Below are positions 20,340 through 43,649 of a stretch of DNA of 64,000 bases, piece by piece. The position numbers and the translations under genes are program-made. The DNA is from Valencia hispanica (taxonomy: Eukaryota > Chordata > Actinopteri > Cyprinodontiformes > Valenciidae). The DNA lies in contig OY747711.1 of the NCBI GenBank assembly GCA_963556495.2, positions 35,838,414 through 35,902,413 on the forward strand, given 5' to 3'. The notes under the pieces were generated by a model. That model had not been told where the DNA came from, searched no databases, and worked only from the letters and a program-made list of their open reading frames with translations. How positions within the stretch are numbered: the first letter of the stretch is position 1; each line of letters opens with the position of its first letter.

Positions 20340-22854
20340 TCCTCCTGGGGACTCCCTTGTTCTGCTGGGGGACTTCAACGCTCACGTAGACAATGACAGT
20401 GAGACCTGGAGGGGTGTGATTGGGCGGAATGGCCCCCCCGATCTGAACCCGAGTGGTGTCTTGTTATTGGACTTCTGTGCTCGTCATGGATTGTCCATAG
20501 CAAACACCATGTTCAAGCATAAAGGTGTCCATATGTGCACTTGGCACCAGGACACCTTAGGCCGCAGTTCAATGATCGACTTGGTTGTCGTCTCATCTGA
20601 TCTGCGGCCGCATGTTTTGGACACTCGGGTGAAGAGAGGGGCTGAGCTGTCCACTGACCACTACCTGGTGGTGAGTCGGCTTCGATGGTGGGGGAGGACG
20701 CCGGACAGACCTGGAAGGCCCAAACGTGTTGTGAGGGTCTGCTGGGAACGTCTGGCAGAGTCTCCTGTCAGAAGGAGCTTTAACTCACACCTCCGGCAGA
20801 ACTTTGAACACGTCCCGGGGGAGGCGGGGGACATTGAGTCCGAGTGGACCATGTTCCGCGCCTCCATTGCAGAGGCGGCTGACCGAAGCTGTGGCCGCAA
20901 GGTGGTCGGTGCCTGTCGCGGCGGCAACCCCCGAACCCGCTGGTGGACACCAGCGGTAAGGGATGCTGTCAGGCTGAAGAAGGAGTCCTACCGGGTCTTT
21001 TTGGCTTGTGGGACCCCTGAAGCAGCTGATAGGTACCGACAGGCCAAGCGGGATGCGGCTCGGATGGTTGCTGAGGCAAAAACTCGGGCGTGGGAGGAGT
21101 TTGGAGAGGCCATGGAAAACGACTTCCGTACGGCTTAGAAGCGATTCTGGTCCACCATCCGGCGTCTCAGGGGGGGAAAGCGGTCTGCCACCAACACTGT
21201 TTACAGTGGGGATGGTGTGCTGCTGACCTCGACGCGGGACGTTTTGGGTCGGTGGATGGAATACTTCGAAGACCTCCTCAATCCCACCAGCACGCCTTCC
21301 AATCTGGAAGCAGGGTTTGGGGACTTGGGGTCGGTCTCTCCAATCTCTGGTGCTGAGGTCACAGAGGTCGTTAAAAAGCTCCTCGGTGGCAGGGCTCCGG
21401 GGGTGGATGAGATTCGACTGGAGTTCCTCAAGGCTCTGGATGTTGTGGGGCTGTGTTGGTTAACGCGGCTTTGCAATATTGCGTGGAGATCGGGGGCAGT
21501 TCCCTTGGATTGGCAGACCGGGGTGGTGGTCCCTGTTTAAAAAGGGGGACCACAGGGTGTGTTCCAACTACAGGGGGAGCACACTTCTGAGCCTCCCTGT
21601 TAAGGTCTATTCAGGGGTTCTGGAGAGGAGGGTCCAATGGATAGTCGAACCTCGGATCCAGGAGGAACAATGCGGTTTTCGTCCTGGCTGTGGAACACTT
21701 GACCAGCTCTACACCCTCAGCAGGGTCCTGGAGGGTGCGTGGGAGTTTGCCCAACCGGTCTACATGTGTTTTGTGAACTTGGAGAAGCCGTTCGACCGTG
21801 TCCCTCGGGGGGCCCTGTGGGAGGTGCTCTGGGAGTATGGGGTACCGGGCCCCTTGATATGGGCTGTTAGGTCCCTGTACGACCGGTGCCAGAGTTTGGT
21901 TCGCATTGCCGGCAGTAAGTCGGGCTTGTTTCCAGTGAGAGTTGGTCTCCGCCAAGGTTGCCCTTTGTCACCGATCCTGTTCCTAACTTTTATGGACAGG
22001 ATCTTTAGGCGCAGCCAAGACGTTGAGGGGATCCGTTTTGGTGGCCTCAGGATCGGGTCTCTGCTTTTTGCAGATGACGTGGTCCTGTAGGCTTCATCGG
22101 AACGTGATCTACAGCTTTTGCTGGAGCGGTTCGCAGCCGAGTGTGAAGCGGCTGGGATGAGAATCAGCACCTCCAAATCCGAGGCCATGGTCTTGAGCCG
22201 GAAAAGGGTGGGGTGCCTTCTCCGGGTCGGGGATGGGGTCCTTCCCCAAGTGGAGGAGTTTAAGTATCTGGGGGTCTTGTTCACGAATGAGGGAAAAATG
22301 GAGCGGGAGATCGATAGACGGATTGGTGGGGCATCTGCAGTTATGCGGGCTCTTTATCGGTCTGTCGTGGTGAAGAGAGAGCTGAGCCGAAAGGCTAAGC
22401 TCTCGATTTACCGGTCAATCTACGTTCCTACCCCCATCTATGGTCACGAACTCTGGGTGGTGACCGAAAGAACGAGATCACGGATACAAGCGGCTGAAAT
22501 GAGTTTCCTCCAGAGAGTGTCTGGGCTCTCCCATAGAGATAGGGTGAGAAGCTCAGTCATCCGGAGGGGGCTCAGAGTAGAGCCGCTGCTTCTCCACATC
22601 GAGAGGAGTCAGTTGAGGTGGCTCCGGGATCTGGTCAGGATGCCTCCTGGACGCCTCCCTGGTGAGGTGTTTCAGGCACGTCTCACCGGGAGGAGGCCCA
22701 GGGGAAGGCCCAGGACACGCTGGAGGGACTATGTTTCTCGGCTGGCCTGGGAGCGCCTTGGGGTTCCTCCCGAGGAGATGGAACAAGCGGCTGGGGTGAG
22801 GGAAGTCTGGGTCTCTTTGCTTAGGCTGCTGCCCCCGCGACCCGACCCCGGATA
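20340..22854 (+). pseudogene. Endonuclease-reverse transcriptase of the Rex3-like LINE, disrupted
   Basis: Long open segments at 20416-21138, 21217-21540, 21479-22090 and 22118-22855 belong to one ancestral ORF. Visible damage: a CAG-to-TAG type stop at 21136-21138, a frame shift at about 21537-21541 after VVVPV, and a TGG-to-TAG type stop at 22088-22090 just after the FADDVVL active site. In the third segment the usual aspartate of 'FVDLEKAFDRV' reads FVNLEKPFDRV (N and P substitutions). These changes make the copy inactive. Minus-strand frames here are shadows. Confidence 0.85.
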
Positions 22855-22865
22855 AGCGGAAGAAA

Positions 22866-22902
22866 ATGGATGGATGGATGGATGGATGGATGGATGAAGA
22901 AA
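22866..22902. repeat. (GGAT)n microsatellite tail
   Basis: A short tetranucleotide array directly after the LINE 3' end. It is the element's own tail. Confidence 0.9.
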
Positions 22903-22929
22903 TCAGCCCAAATTTTACAGGGCATGAAT

Positions 22930-23140
22930 GTTTTAAACTGAGTGTCACATACTACTCATCTACTAAACTCAAAGCACCTGTACAGGTTTTCCTAGGTGTC
23001 ATTAAATTGCTTCACTTTGGTTCAATTGTCTCAGTTAGGTTAAATATGGGCAAGACTGCAGACTTGAAACGATGTGCTTTAAATTCCGAAAAGGTTAACC
23101 AATTAGTTTCCCTTAGCAACTAGCTAAAATATAAATAGGT
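22930..23140 (+). pseudogene. hAT transposase C-terminal remnant
   Basis: The plus-strand frame to a stop at 23123 ends RCALNSEKVNQLVSLSN. This aligns with the dimerisation-domain end of the intact hAT transposase at 10910-10975 (RAALRSDNVNKLVCLSNWL). The rest of the element is not seen; the Rex3-like LINE lies immediately upstream. Confidence 0.55.
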
Positions 23141-26100
23141 TAAAAGGCCGACCTGTAAATGTGATAGTGAAATTCAAAACAAAAGTACCATGGACCTCTC
23201 CTATATTTCCTTTAAAAAAAGATGGCTTCCAGTTTCGTCCTTTATTTACACCAAAAATCATACTTTTTCAGTCATATGCAGGAATGTTTATATATTTTTT
23301 TATATAGTTACCTGCTTCAACCCAAAGGGTCCATGGCTCTTTGACATTGTTCAATGTTATTCCTTCTAAATCTCTGTGTACAAAGAGAAGAAGATCTTGC
23401 ATTGTGTCTTTGGTGGAGAACAGACCATTGTTCATACATTTACACCAAACACAGAAACGTGAGTACGCAGCTCATAGTTTATTCTGAAGTAAGAAAGAAA
23501 ACATTCAGTAACATTTATACTTGCTTTTTTTCCACAGACAGTTTAATAATATTAGTTAAGCATTTTAGAATGGCATCCATTAATGAGACACAAGTGTCTG
23601 TACAACAGATTACATGCAGTTTCAGGACTGGATCACATGGCAGAATAGGTCACAGGACGAGTTATTTACGACATTGTTGTTGATACATAAGAAGTCATGA
23701 TGTGTTACAGATGAAATGCACGGCTTCATCTCATCATTTTCTTTTATTGTACTTTAAATAGTCACAAATACAACATAATTACAATAATCCCATGTTATGT
23801 TCCAGCCATTTAGTTCCTGCTGCCTGTCAAGGTTTAGGTCTGTAGATTTGTGTGGTTTACATTGTTAAATACTGCTGACTTTGGAAGCTATAATTTTGGA
23901 ACAATGTTACTTTAGACTATTCGCCGAAAACAGCAGGCTTATGATGGTAATCTGTAGCTGCGTGTTTGTGAGCAGCAATTACAGCTCCAATTGGAGACTG
24001 TCATTAGCTTTGTTTTTTTATTGTTATTTGGTGTTTGTCTTTGGTAAATTGTCTAAATTGGGTCCTAAAAATGCAGGACATAAGGTTAATTGTTCAAAAA
24101 CCATTTATTGGCCTTATGAAACCAGCCTATTATCCCTTGAGGGTCCTCATTCAGTTTATGCTCCACCTGGGTTCCTTGGACAAAAAGAAATCTCTTTTAG
24201 AACCACAGAAATATCATGTATCAATATAATTTATTTCCAGTTTTGTAATGAATACCATTACCAATGCTGGTCCTCACCATGCATAACAAAACATTTATAA
24301 TTGTTTGAATTGTTAACCCCTTAAACCCCAGTTTTATTCAATAAAGTCTTTCTATCAAAAAACAACAAAAGTAGATATTGACAAAATGTCTTCATCTCAT
24401 GGAACTAAAGCACGACATTTTGAAGAGAAATTTAGAGGGAATGATCAAGAAAACGGAATTCAAATACTAGAATGTATAAAAAATGCCTTGTGAAAGTAAC
24501 TTTGGCGCAAAATAAAATGCTGGAGGGCACATGTCACTCTATTTGGTTTAAAACACATACCAAAGACTTTATAGGGGGAAAAAAGGTTTAAATTCACCCC
24601 CTAAATACATCCAAGCCGAATGTTATGACATTTACATCTAATTTCCTTCTAAAGTAAAGCAAAAAATAGGATTCAAAGGCCAACGATGTGTCTGTAAACA
24701 ATAAAATGAGGAAAAGATGCGAAGCATAAATATTGTCCTTTTTTTGATATTATGTCAATCATATGTACTCTGAATAGGTTTAAAACAAAGAACATAAACT
24801 ATTCTTTTAATGATTGATAAAAATGTGTTTGTACACTGTGCAGTGGGAAAGAGACATCAGGATTAATCTTTTAAAACAGTCAATGCCCGATATCTTTCAG
24901 CTAGGCAGAGTCCTGTGATCAACTCTTTAAACCACAACTCTTTCGTGGATTATATAATTTTGGTTCAAACTTTAAAATATCCTCGAGATTAATAAGTAAA
25001 CCACAGAAACATAACTGCCTGATTTTTGTTGAAGGATGCCTCTTTTTTGAAACACTGTTGAGGTAAGAAAAAAGTTTCTCAAAGCTATTTTTATAATAGA
25101 TAAGCACAAAAATATAAAAGGAAAACAAAGGAAAATGACTGCATGGAGTTATTAATGGGGTCCTAGTCCTCCTTACCAAGTCTGGTTCTCCACTTTGCCA
25201 TGGTGCACCTCTTTTCCGCTGAATGGTTTCTTCACCAAGTTAACTTATTGAGAAGCTGAGACCCACAAAAACCCACATTAGCAGCTTAAAAAACTAAACA
25301 CTGCATTCTGAATTGTACAGTAAGGTTTTTAAATTCTGTTCACTATGGAGTTTAAAAAATATTTAACACTAATGGAAGCAGATTAAAAATAGAAAAGACA
25401 TCTGTTTCTGGGCTTAGATGCGTCAAACTGTCTAATAGCAAGGTTACCATTGCTTTAAAGAGCCATTTATGAGAAATTATCTTCCTACTTTTAGCCTCTC
25501 CAGGGATTCATTCTGTGCTGATCTTTTTAAAATGCCTTTAGATTAACTTCTAAACAAATATCCATCAATTGAAGTTGATCCGACCCTTTCCTGTGGAGAC
25601 ATTCATGTAATTTTAGTACATTTTAGTTATAGTAGCAGAGACACCAAATAACAACAAGAAATCACTAAGAAGACAAAATAGTCCCCAAATTCTTAATTCT
25701 TCAGACATGAACTTTCCTGTGTTTGATTCGTTCATATCTCCATTACAGAATTGTTGTTGGAAAAATTGTTAATCGTCATTAGGACCTGGCATTAATATGT
25801 AATAAAGTTTCACAAATAAACTGAAGGACTGGTTTTAATAATTACTACCACTTTTAGAGATGAGCAGTGATGACATGTACATAATTTTATTGTAATAGTC
25901 CCAAAAAATGAGGAGATACAATAGTTATGTTTAAATTATGTAACAATGTAGAGTGATGGATTTCACGATAATTACATTTTACTTCTTTTAAATTTTTAGC
26001 TATTTGCTTCAGCCATTCGTTACCATATAGATATGCCTGAAGACATATCCCTTAGTGCATGTGGAACGTTTTGTCCCAATTTGTTGAGCCTTTTTTGCAA

Positions 26101-28410
26101 AACACACATCTCCAAATTGCGCGCCCCCTAGTGTTGGAATTGTGTGAGGTAGGGTGTATAAATGTGTTACAAAATTGGATACACTACTTCAAGGAATTCG
26201 TTTATGGTTTGCAATGTGGATTCTATTCAAATAATGTATTATTTTCTTTGAAATAATCTTAGCTAATTGTGTAGCTAGCCAGCAATAAAACTTTATTCGC
26301 AAAAAAGCTTCTTTTGTTTAAAAATTTTAATATCACATCTTCATGTCATGTAATTTTTTTGCATCTTATTGGGTAAGATTTTGAGAGAAACTTTTGCATA
26401 TTGTACGATCTGATGAAGGCAAGGGACACTGCCTAGCTTATCTGACTCCGAATCACTAAGGATTCTTTAAATATAAGGTTTGTGGTGGCATGAATTAAAG
26501 TTTAGAGGCCCAAACGCGTCAACATTACCCAACTATTGGTAAGTGGTAATTATAAATTTTAAGTTCTGAGGGAAGATTCCACTTATTTTGCTGTTTAATG
26601 TGCTCTATTAATTTCCCTGGAGAAGAACTAAAATAAACCATTTATAGTTAGGTTTACTGCTTCACTGGATGAATGGAAACGCTGCTGCTTTGCCTCTTTG
26701 AGCTTAGACCCCTAAAAAGCTTTTATAGGGTTCATGGGATATACAGCTTGTGGCAGCTCATGAGAAAATGTTGCTGCTTCTCTCCAATGTTATTTTTCCA
26801 GCCAGTTGTGAGACATTACAACAGACATTTATTAATTTTTTAACAGGTGATTGAAAGCCATGCAAGTAAAAATGAACCAACTATCCGCACAAGGTGAAAT
26901 CAGCAGCACTTTTTACTCGAAGCAAAAAAAAAAAGAAGTCACAGTTTGACATCGATTTTAAACTTTGTTGTCAACAACACAATTTCAATGTTATAAAAAA
27001 AAATTCAATTTAGTGACAGTAATTTTCATGATTTTGCATTTACCATATACAAATGAGCAGCAGAATACTTGCACTACTTAACATGAGCCACAAATAGTAA
27101 TATTTTCATCTTTACAGAGCCTTATAAAAATATAGTTTAGAGAATATCTAGCAGAGCAACTGAACAAGGCCTTTTGAATGTAGTTACACAACATGTCAGC
27201 ACAAGCATATATAAAGATTTGTACACATTGTACTGTACAGTACTGTTTGGCTCACCTTCGAGTTCTCTGGCGGAGAACAACTTCATTTAAAAGCCATAGC
27301 TGCTGAAATGGCTGTTAAACTGTGGTTAATCATACACTAGCAGAGCCAGGTATTTGCACTAAAATGGCACGCTTTGCATGCTGTACAAACAGGGAGATGC
27401 ATCTTTTTTGCTGGTTCGAAGCACGATTTGGCACAATGATTCACTGCGACAAACACAAATGGTTCCCTTTATGTATATTCAGATGTTTCCCCGGTTTTGC
27501 AGAAAGAGAGCATCAAGTCCAAGTTTGAGTCATTCATTATTTTATCTTACTTTAGTAAGAAATAGAAAGGGTAACTGAACTGAGCTGCACAGGTGTACAG
27601 CAACAAACAGCATAACCTTAAAATGGCTAAAGCAGGAGCGGCTCTAAGCAGATTGGTGATTGGTGTTAACTGTTCAGCTGAACCCCTGCTGCAGCCATAC
27701 AAAGGCAGGTTGAAAAGCACAGCTGAGGAAAATAAATTTGAGTTTTACCTCCCATTCAGTGAAGTCTCAATGCAGGCCAAAATGCCACAGAGCCTTTCAA
27801 CAGCAACAAATACAAATCAACTCTTTTCAAAGCTTTTCAGCTAAATCCATCCTCAAAAGGACATCTGGAGGAAAAGTATCATGAAGCCAAATGAGCATAG
27901 GCAAACAATTGATTTGTTAGCCCATCATAAAGCATTATAGATAAGCTGAGGCCTATGGCTGGAGGCTAAGATTAATAAGGCAGAAAGAACCACATTACCA
28001 GGTTGTAAAAGTGATTTTATAGATCTATCAATCCATTTGTCTTGTTAACGGAAAATATCTATGTCTATATGGCATACAATCCTTAAACTACAAGGGTGAC
28101 TTACTTCTATGATTCTTGATTTTTTTTTCCAACTGTCTTGATCTTTATGAACAAAATAATTTGCTTATAATTTGCTTAATTAGCAGATTTATAACCTTTA
28201 TACAGCCTAATTTATACAGAGGAAAGCTGGCAGTGGGAAAGGTGGTCTGTGCTCTTCAGTGTCAGCTGTGTTCTGTATTTGAGGCTTGCTCGTGTAGTTT
28301 CCATGCACTAATTAAAGCCCTGTGGTGACCTGCGTGAGTTCAGAGTTGAGATCGTCGTTGGCAGCTCCTCCACAACAGTTAGAGTCCACTGACGACCCCT
28401 CCAAGGCTAG
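23141..28410. other. Long repeat-poor stretch downstream of oprm1; no gene recognised
   Basis: About 5.3 kb with few recognisable transposons. It lies 3' of oprm1 and may hold its 3' UTR and intergenic regulatory DNA. A minus-strand polyadenylation-type hexamer is visible near 26292 ('ctttatt' on this strand), but use cannot be shown. Open frames at 23354-23683, 23881-24300, 24919-25179, 26059-26256, 27322-27578 and 27593-27844 have no domain I know. Confidence 0.4.
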
Positions 28411-38479
<10,069 letters not shown>

Positions 38480-38859
38480 CTATTGTTCTGTAGTCCTTGA
38501 TTCTCATGTTATATTTTAATTTGACAGTTTACTTGTCAAATATTTTTTTGATCTACTCTGATCTTCTGAGCACAGTGGCTATTCAGTAAACACTAATAAG
38601 CATCCAAAGCAGTCTTGAACAGAGCACATGCATCCGTGGTGGAATAATATAGATCCTCATCTAGCCTAGTGGAGACAAGAAAAAAGAAATGGATGGTATG
38701 GATACCAATGCCTTTGCCCCTTTAATTTAGTTGTAACATAATTTGTTCCCCACAAAAAATCTTTGAACTAAAAAACATTTTCAGTGTGAAATCATCCAAC
38801 TGCAATAAAATAAAAATTAATTGGATTTTCTACAGGTTCCAATATACATTCAGCACTGT

Positions 38860-39722
38860 ACAGAGGGTGCAGAGGGAGCTTTCGAGCCCTGCAGGATTTT
38901 AATCCACGACGACATAGTGTGTTAAGCCAGCACATGTTCAGGTCCATCTAAAGTTTGCCAGAGAGGATCCAGAGGAGAATTGGGAATATATAATGTGGTC
39001 AGATAAGACCAAATTAGAACTGTTTGATATAAACGCCACTCGCTGTGTTTGTAGGGGAAAGACTGCTAATTTGCTCCAAAGAACACCACACCCACTGTGA
39101 AGCATGGGGGTAGAAACATTGTGCTTTGGGGCTGCTTTTCTGCAAAGGGGACAGGACGACTGATCCTTATTAAAGAAAGGATGAATGGGGCTCAGTGAGA
39201 GCACTGAAGATGAAATGTGGCTGGATCTTCCAGCATGACAATGATCCCAAACACACTGCCTTGGCAATGGAGGAGTGGCTATGTAAAAATGATTTCAAGG
39301 TTCTGGAGTGGCCTAGCCCTTCTCCAGACCTCAATCCAACAGAGAATCTGTGGAGGGAGTTGAAAGTCTGTGTTGCCCAGCGACAGCCTTAAACATCACA
39401 GTTCTAGAGAAGATCTGCATGGAAGAATGGGCCAAAATACCAGCTACAGTGTGTGCAAACCTGGTGAATACCTACAGGAAACGTTTGACCTCTGTCATTG
39501 CCAACCAACGTTACATTACAAAGTACTGAGGGGAACTTTTGTTATTGACCAAAAACTTATTTTCTGGACCAATACACAAATAAATTCTATAAAAATCATA
39601 CAATGTGATTTCTTGGATTTTTTCTCACAATTGTAGTGTAGCTATGATGAAAATTACAGACCTCTCATCTTTTTAAGTGGGACAACTTGCACAATCGCTA
39701 AATAAGTATTTGCCCCACTGTA
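38860..39722 (+). pseudogene. Tc1-like transposon with dead transposase
   Basis: Plus-strand fragments of a Tc1 transposase occur in order: EENWEYIMWSDKTKLELF (about 38970), a glycine-rich remnant, [11 protein letters not shown] (DDE-domain block, about 39228) and [17 protein letters not shown] (39303), followed by [15 protein letters not shown]. The 3' end 'aagtatttgccccactgta' is a terminal repeat. Multiple stops and frame changes make it inactive. It lies in oprm1 intron 1. The minus-strand frame 38938-39267 is a shadow. Confidence 0.8.
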
Positions 39723-40729
39723 CATGCAGCAATAAATCTTGTACATGGTCTTTCAAAGCTTTCATGTTTTAAACTAGTGCATTTATACTTCTGGTAAAGC
39801 TTCTGAACAAATAGAAACATGAAGGCAAAGCAGCTGGAATAGAAAAATACACATTTTAAAAGAACCAAAAGGAATCATTATGAGGGGTGTTAAAAGGTTC
39901 GGGCTATTTTCTCCTGTGTTGACAGAACGGACAGAAAAAACTGCACTCATTGCAGACTGTACTTTTTGACCATTAAAACAATACTTTATTTTCCTGGATT
40001 TGACTAAAAGTTTCCTTCAGTCAATAATATTGAAACTTAGAGCAAGAAAAATGACAATGAAAAGAACCCGGGAAATGGAGAAATGTTTATTAAAAAACTG
40101 AAGAAACTACATTCATCCATTAGCTTGAAGAGAAGAAGATACAATGCAGACATTCTACAAGGGCTGAACTGTTTAGACGTCTTGTCAGAAAAGACGCATA
40201 TGATGTTTATCGTTTAGTGGCTTCAGGCGGGAACTCAAGCAAAAAAAAGTACAATGATTAACCATGCACCTATTACCCACACCCCACTTACCCTACTGAA
40301 ATTTTAAAAAACTGTTGAGACAGACAGATTTTGAAGTGGGTTTGAGCATAGTTAAAAAATGTTAACTGAATAAAACATGCTCACTTGGATGAGAAAAAAA
40401 AAGCATTGAAAAGTTCAAGTTCAATCAGCTTGAGACTTTTGAATGTTTGATGAGGGATATTTGACATTTAGTCAAGCTGTATTTTCTCCACAATTTTAAA
40501 AATTAAAAGAGCATCACAAGCTAATCAACCCCAGAGATGAAGCCTTATTAAAACAAAATAATATTTACTCAACTCTGGTTTTGAAATGCATCTAAATTCT
40601 AGTCAGTTCACATACTTCTGCTTCTACTAAATAATCGTGGTGGAGTTTTATTCTCTGCTTGTACAGATCCTAAAATAACAGATCCAGAGTGCTTTGCAAG
40701 CACATTAAAATCTCTTGAGCTTTTTCACT
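39723..40729. other. No gene recognised
   Basis: AT-rich intron sequence. Nothing assignable apart from short A runs. Confidence 0.4.
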
Positions 40730-40994
40730 ATTTGTCATGTTACAACCTCCGATTTCAATGCATTTGTTTATGTGATAGACTAACACAAAGTACTTCATGA
40801 TTATGAAGTGAAAGGAAAAAAATCTATATGGCTTTCAAAAATGTTTTTACACATAAAAATTAAAAGGTGTACAATGTTTATTTTCAGCCAAACTAAATCA
40901 ATACTTGAACCACCTTTCATTGCAATTACAGCTGCAAGTGTTTTGGGATATCTCTCTATCAGCTTAGCACATCTAGAAACAGAACTCCATAAGA

Positions 40995-40999
<5 letters not shown>
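40730..40999 (-). mobile_element. Tc1-like 3' fragment
   Basis: 'tgttacaacctccgatttc' through 'accacctttcattgcaatta' and 'tctctctatcagcttagcac' match the 3' terminal region of the Tc1 copy at 50340-50625. It ends in a long (AT)n tract. Confidence 0.6.

Positions 41000-41074
<75 letters not shown>
41000..41074. repeat. (AT)n microsatellite
   Basis: About 75 bp of pure AT dinucleotide. The YIYI frame across it is not a gene. Confidence 0.97.
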
Positions 41075-41078
<4 letters not shown>

Positions 41079-41320
41079 CCTATGTCCAGCAGGGTCGGGC
41101 TGGACACAGGAAGGTTCGGAATTTTCATCATAATACGTATTAAAATAATACAACGATAGTGGGTCTTTGTTAGAACAAGTTAAAGTGCTTCCAGTGAAAA
41201 CATACAGTATAGTGTTTAATGTATATAAAGTTCATCTCCAAAGCTCAGCAGCTAGAAAAATAACAGTTAAAAGTAACATATCAGTACAACATAGCTTGTG
41301 TACAAACAAGAGTCCTCATT

Positions 41321-41933
41321 TTAAAGGAGTCAAAACCTAGTATTATCTTGGATACCCACGCTCTATTATAGTCTTTCAGGCCCTTCTAAAAAAGAAAAGT
41401 TGAAAAAAAGAGAAAAAAATAAACACAGAGCTCCTCTGACCCTTATTTCTGAAGGCATTATTGTCTCGCGAGATCTGATGCAATATTTTGGCTGTCGTGG
41501 ACGGGCATTGTAATAATGCAAATGGAGGGGCGTGTTGATTGGTGGCAGGAATGAGAGGTTTGACACCGCAGGTAACGCTTCAGCATATCTAACCCATATC
41601 TACTACTTCCGCTAGCATACAATAGCCACATTAGCAGTTAGCTGCTGTTTGTTACACACAGCAGAGCAATAAAAACTCTCTGACTCTCTTCCTGCAGCAT
41701 AGGTCTGCAATGTCTATATATGGTATATCCTGCGCCGACTTGACGTCAAGTCAGCCAGAAATTAAAACCACGTATTTGAGTGCGTGTGCACGTGGGCTGG
41801 TTGACGAACCCAGGGGTAAACAAACGCTTCACTTTTAAATATCGGCATCCCGGCCAGTGTATAATCGTTAGGCAATCATAACATACATTTTTTCTCATGG
41901 AAAAGTGAAAATTACAAGTCATGACTCCTTTAA
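41321..41933. mobile_element. 605-bp MITE with TTAA target duplication
   Basis: The element 41325-41929 begins 'aggagtca' and ends 'tgactcct', an inverted repeat, with TTAA on both sides (41321-41324 and 41930-41933). The interior includes palindromic 'cttgacgtcaag' (about 41739-41750). TTAA plus an AGG start suits a Kolobok-like or piggyBac-like origin. No coding capacity. It differs in sequence from the TTAA element at 37615. Confidence 0.8.
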
Positions 41934-43648
41934 CATAAAATCTAGGTTTGTGTCCTTGTCTGGTGCATTTTTGGTTAGAACGTGCTTGCTTTGATTCAGT
42001 TAAATTACTCACAGTAGGCAGAGGATCTAGAAATCTTACTCAAATAAGATTAGAGATACTTCATAATATTTATTTTAATAATTGCTTTTACTTAAATAAA
42101 AGTTAAAGGCATGGTGCAGTAAAACTACTCAAGTAAATGTAGGGTAACGGAGTGAATTTAACCCACCTCTGGTCATGACAACATAAAAACATAATTATAA
42201 TTATGTTAAACATGTTATTAATATAATTGGTAGCATAAAGCTGTTATGCTGTTATACTACTTATACAACTACTTTTGGTAGAGTTATTTTTCCACTTCCA
42301 TCCTTTGTGCGATCCAATAAAAGGTCTCTCCGAACCAAGTTCCCGGGCTGAATTCCAACATCAGGTCACCCCTGTCTGCCAGAATTCAATCTTGTTTCTA
42401 CAAACAAGCTTTTCCATCAGTAAACCACTTCTCATAACAGAGGTTTTATTTTTCTTTTCTCAGCTCCATCCCATTATGTTAAGAAGGTTGATGTATTTTC
42501 CAAGCCATCCCATTATTCATTTCTACTCATCGTCATAACTCCAGGGTTTTTTGTTTTACGTATTCTGTGTTAATTCCAGTAGAGTACTCAGAAACATTCA
42601 TACTGTGAAAACATTGAATTAACAGGAATATGCAAAGAGATTATAATACATTAGATCATCTAATGCTCTGATATTAAACCCCAACACTCCACTCCACTGC
42701 CGACATAATTTACGGATGTTTTCTTGCAGCACTCCTCTCAGTGACTTCAAATCTTCCCAACAGGTGAAGGTGGCACTTAGACTTAATCAGATTTTTAACA
42801 AACTAACAGTCGCATCTTAGTGTTTGTTATGTCAGACTTTATTTGTGCTGGGACCAACGAGACACCTCACGGTGTAGTAAAAGCTGTCTCACTTGAGTGA
42901 ATGTGATGAAGCTGGATCTAATTTTCCAACATCTCCTCCTTACTTGAAGATCCTCATAAAGACATCAGATGAGTCTCTTGTGGTTTATCCCTGCAGCACA
43001 TGAAGGTAAATTGCCTCATTCCATGTAAATGAGCAGAATTAGCTTTCAGCTTTAAGTTATGAATTCCCCCAGGCCTTTAACCGTTACCCGTGTTACAAAA
43101 TGTGCACATAAAATGCCTCTTCTTACCAAAGTAAGAACCAGAAAGAGAGAAGCTGAAAAATGTTTTGTTTTTCACAGACAAGAAGTCACTACTGTGTCAT
43201 ATCTTGAGTTAATTACAAGCATCTCTTTACGATGTGTATATATGAAAATATGGACAGATGGAGTCTGGAAGAAGGGATCGAAACAATAAGCAAATACAGT
43301 TTAGGCAAAAAGAGGAGGGAGACCTGGAGACTAGAGCAGCCAACAAAGTGTGTCAGGACGTCGACAAAGAGATCACAAAAGCAGATAAAACGTTGAATTT
43401 ACTTAATACCATAAATCTGCCCCCCCATTAGTTCTATTAGTTTTGTTAGGGATCCCTGTGTTTCCAATCTGTATTCTCTGTGTTATTTCCTACCATTCTC
43501 TGACGTTGGTCTGCAATTCTCTCAACTGTTTAACATTCAGTTATTCAGTCCTCAGCCCCTGAAGTATTTTGTCAAAAACCTTCTTTCACTAACCGTATAT
43601 GCGGCACACTTCCTTGCAGTTTGTATTTTCTCTCCATGTTGTTGTTTT
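41934..43648. other. No gene recognised
   Basis: Intron 1 sequence without recognised exons. The frames at 42275-42538 and 43059-43289 have no known domain or splice context that I trust. Confidence 0.4.
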
Positions 43649-43649
43649 C

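Larger units (their letters stand above)
20336..22910 (+). mobile_element. RTE-clade (Rex3-like) LINE, 5'-truncated, with (GATG)n tail
   Basis: The plus strand encodes, in order, the C-terminal part of an apurinic endonuclease ([26 protein letters not shown]), a full reverse transcriptase (GFRPGCGTLDQLY; RQGCPLSPILF; the YxDD-type FADDVVL) and the RTE C-terminal region, ending at a stop at 22854. The 3' end 'cccggataagcggaag' followed by (GGAT)n at 22866-22902 is typical of Rex3/RTE elements. The copy is 5'-truncated. Confidence 0.85.

Noticed and set aside
40808..41143. Plus-strand frame with (YI)n
   Set aside because: Tc1 tail and (AT)n translation.
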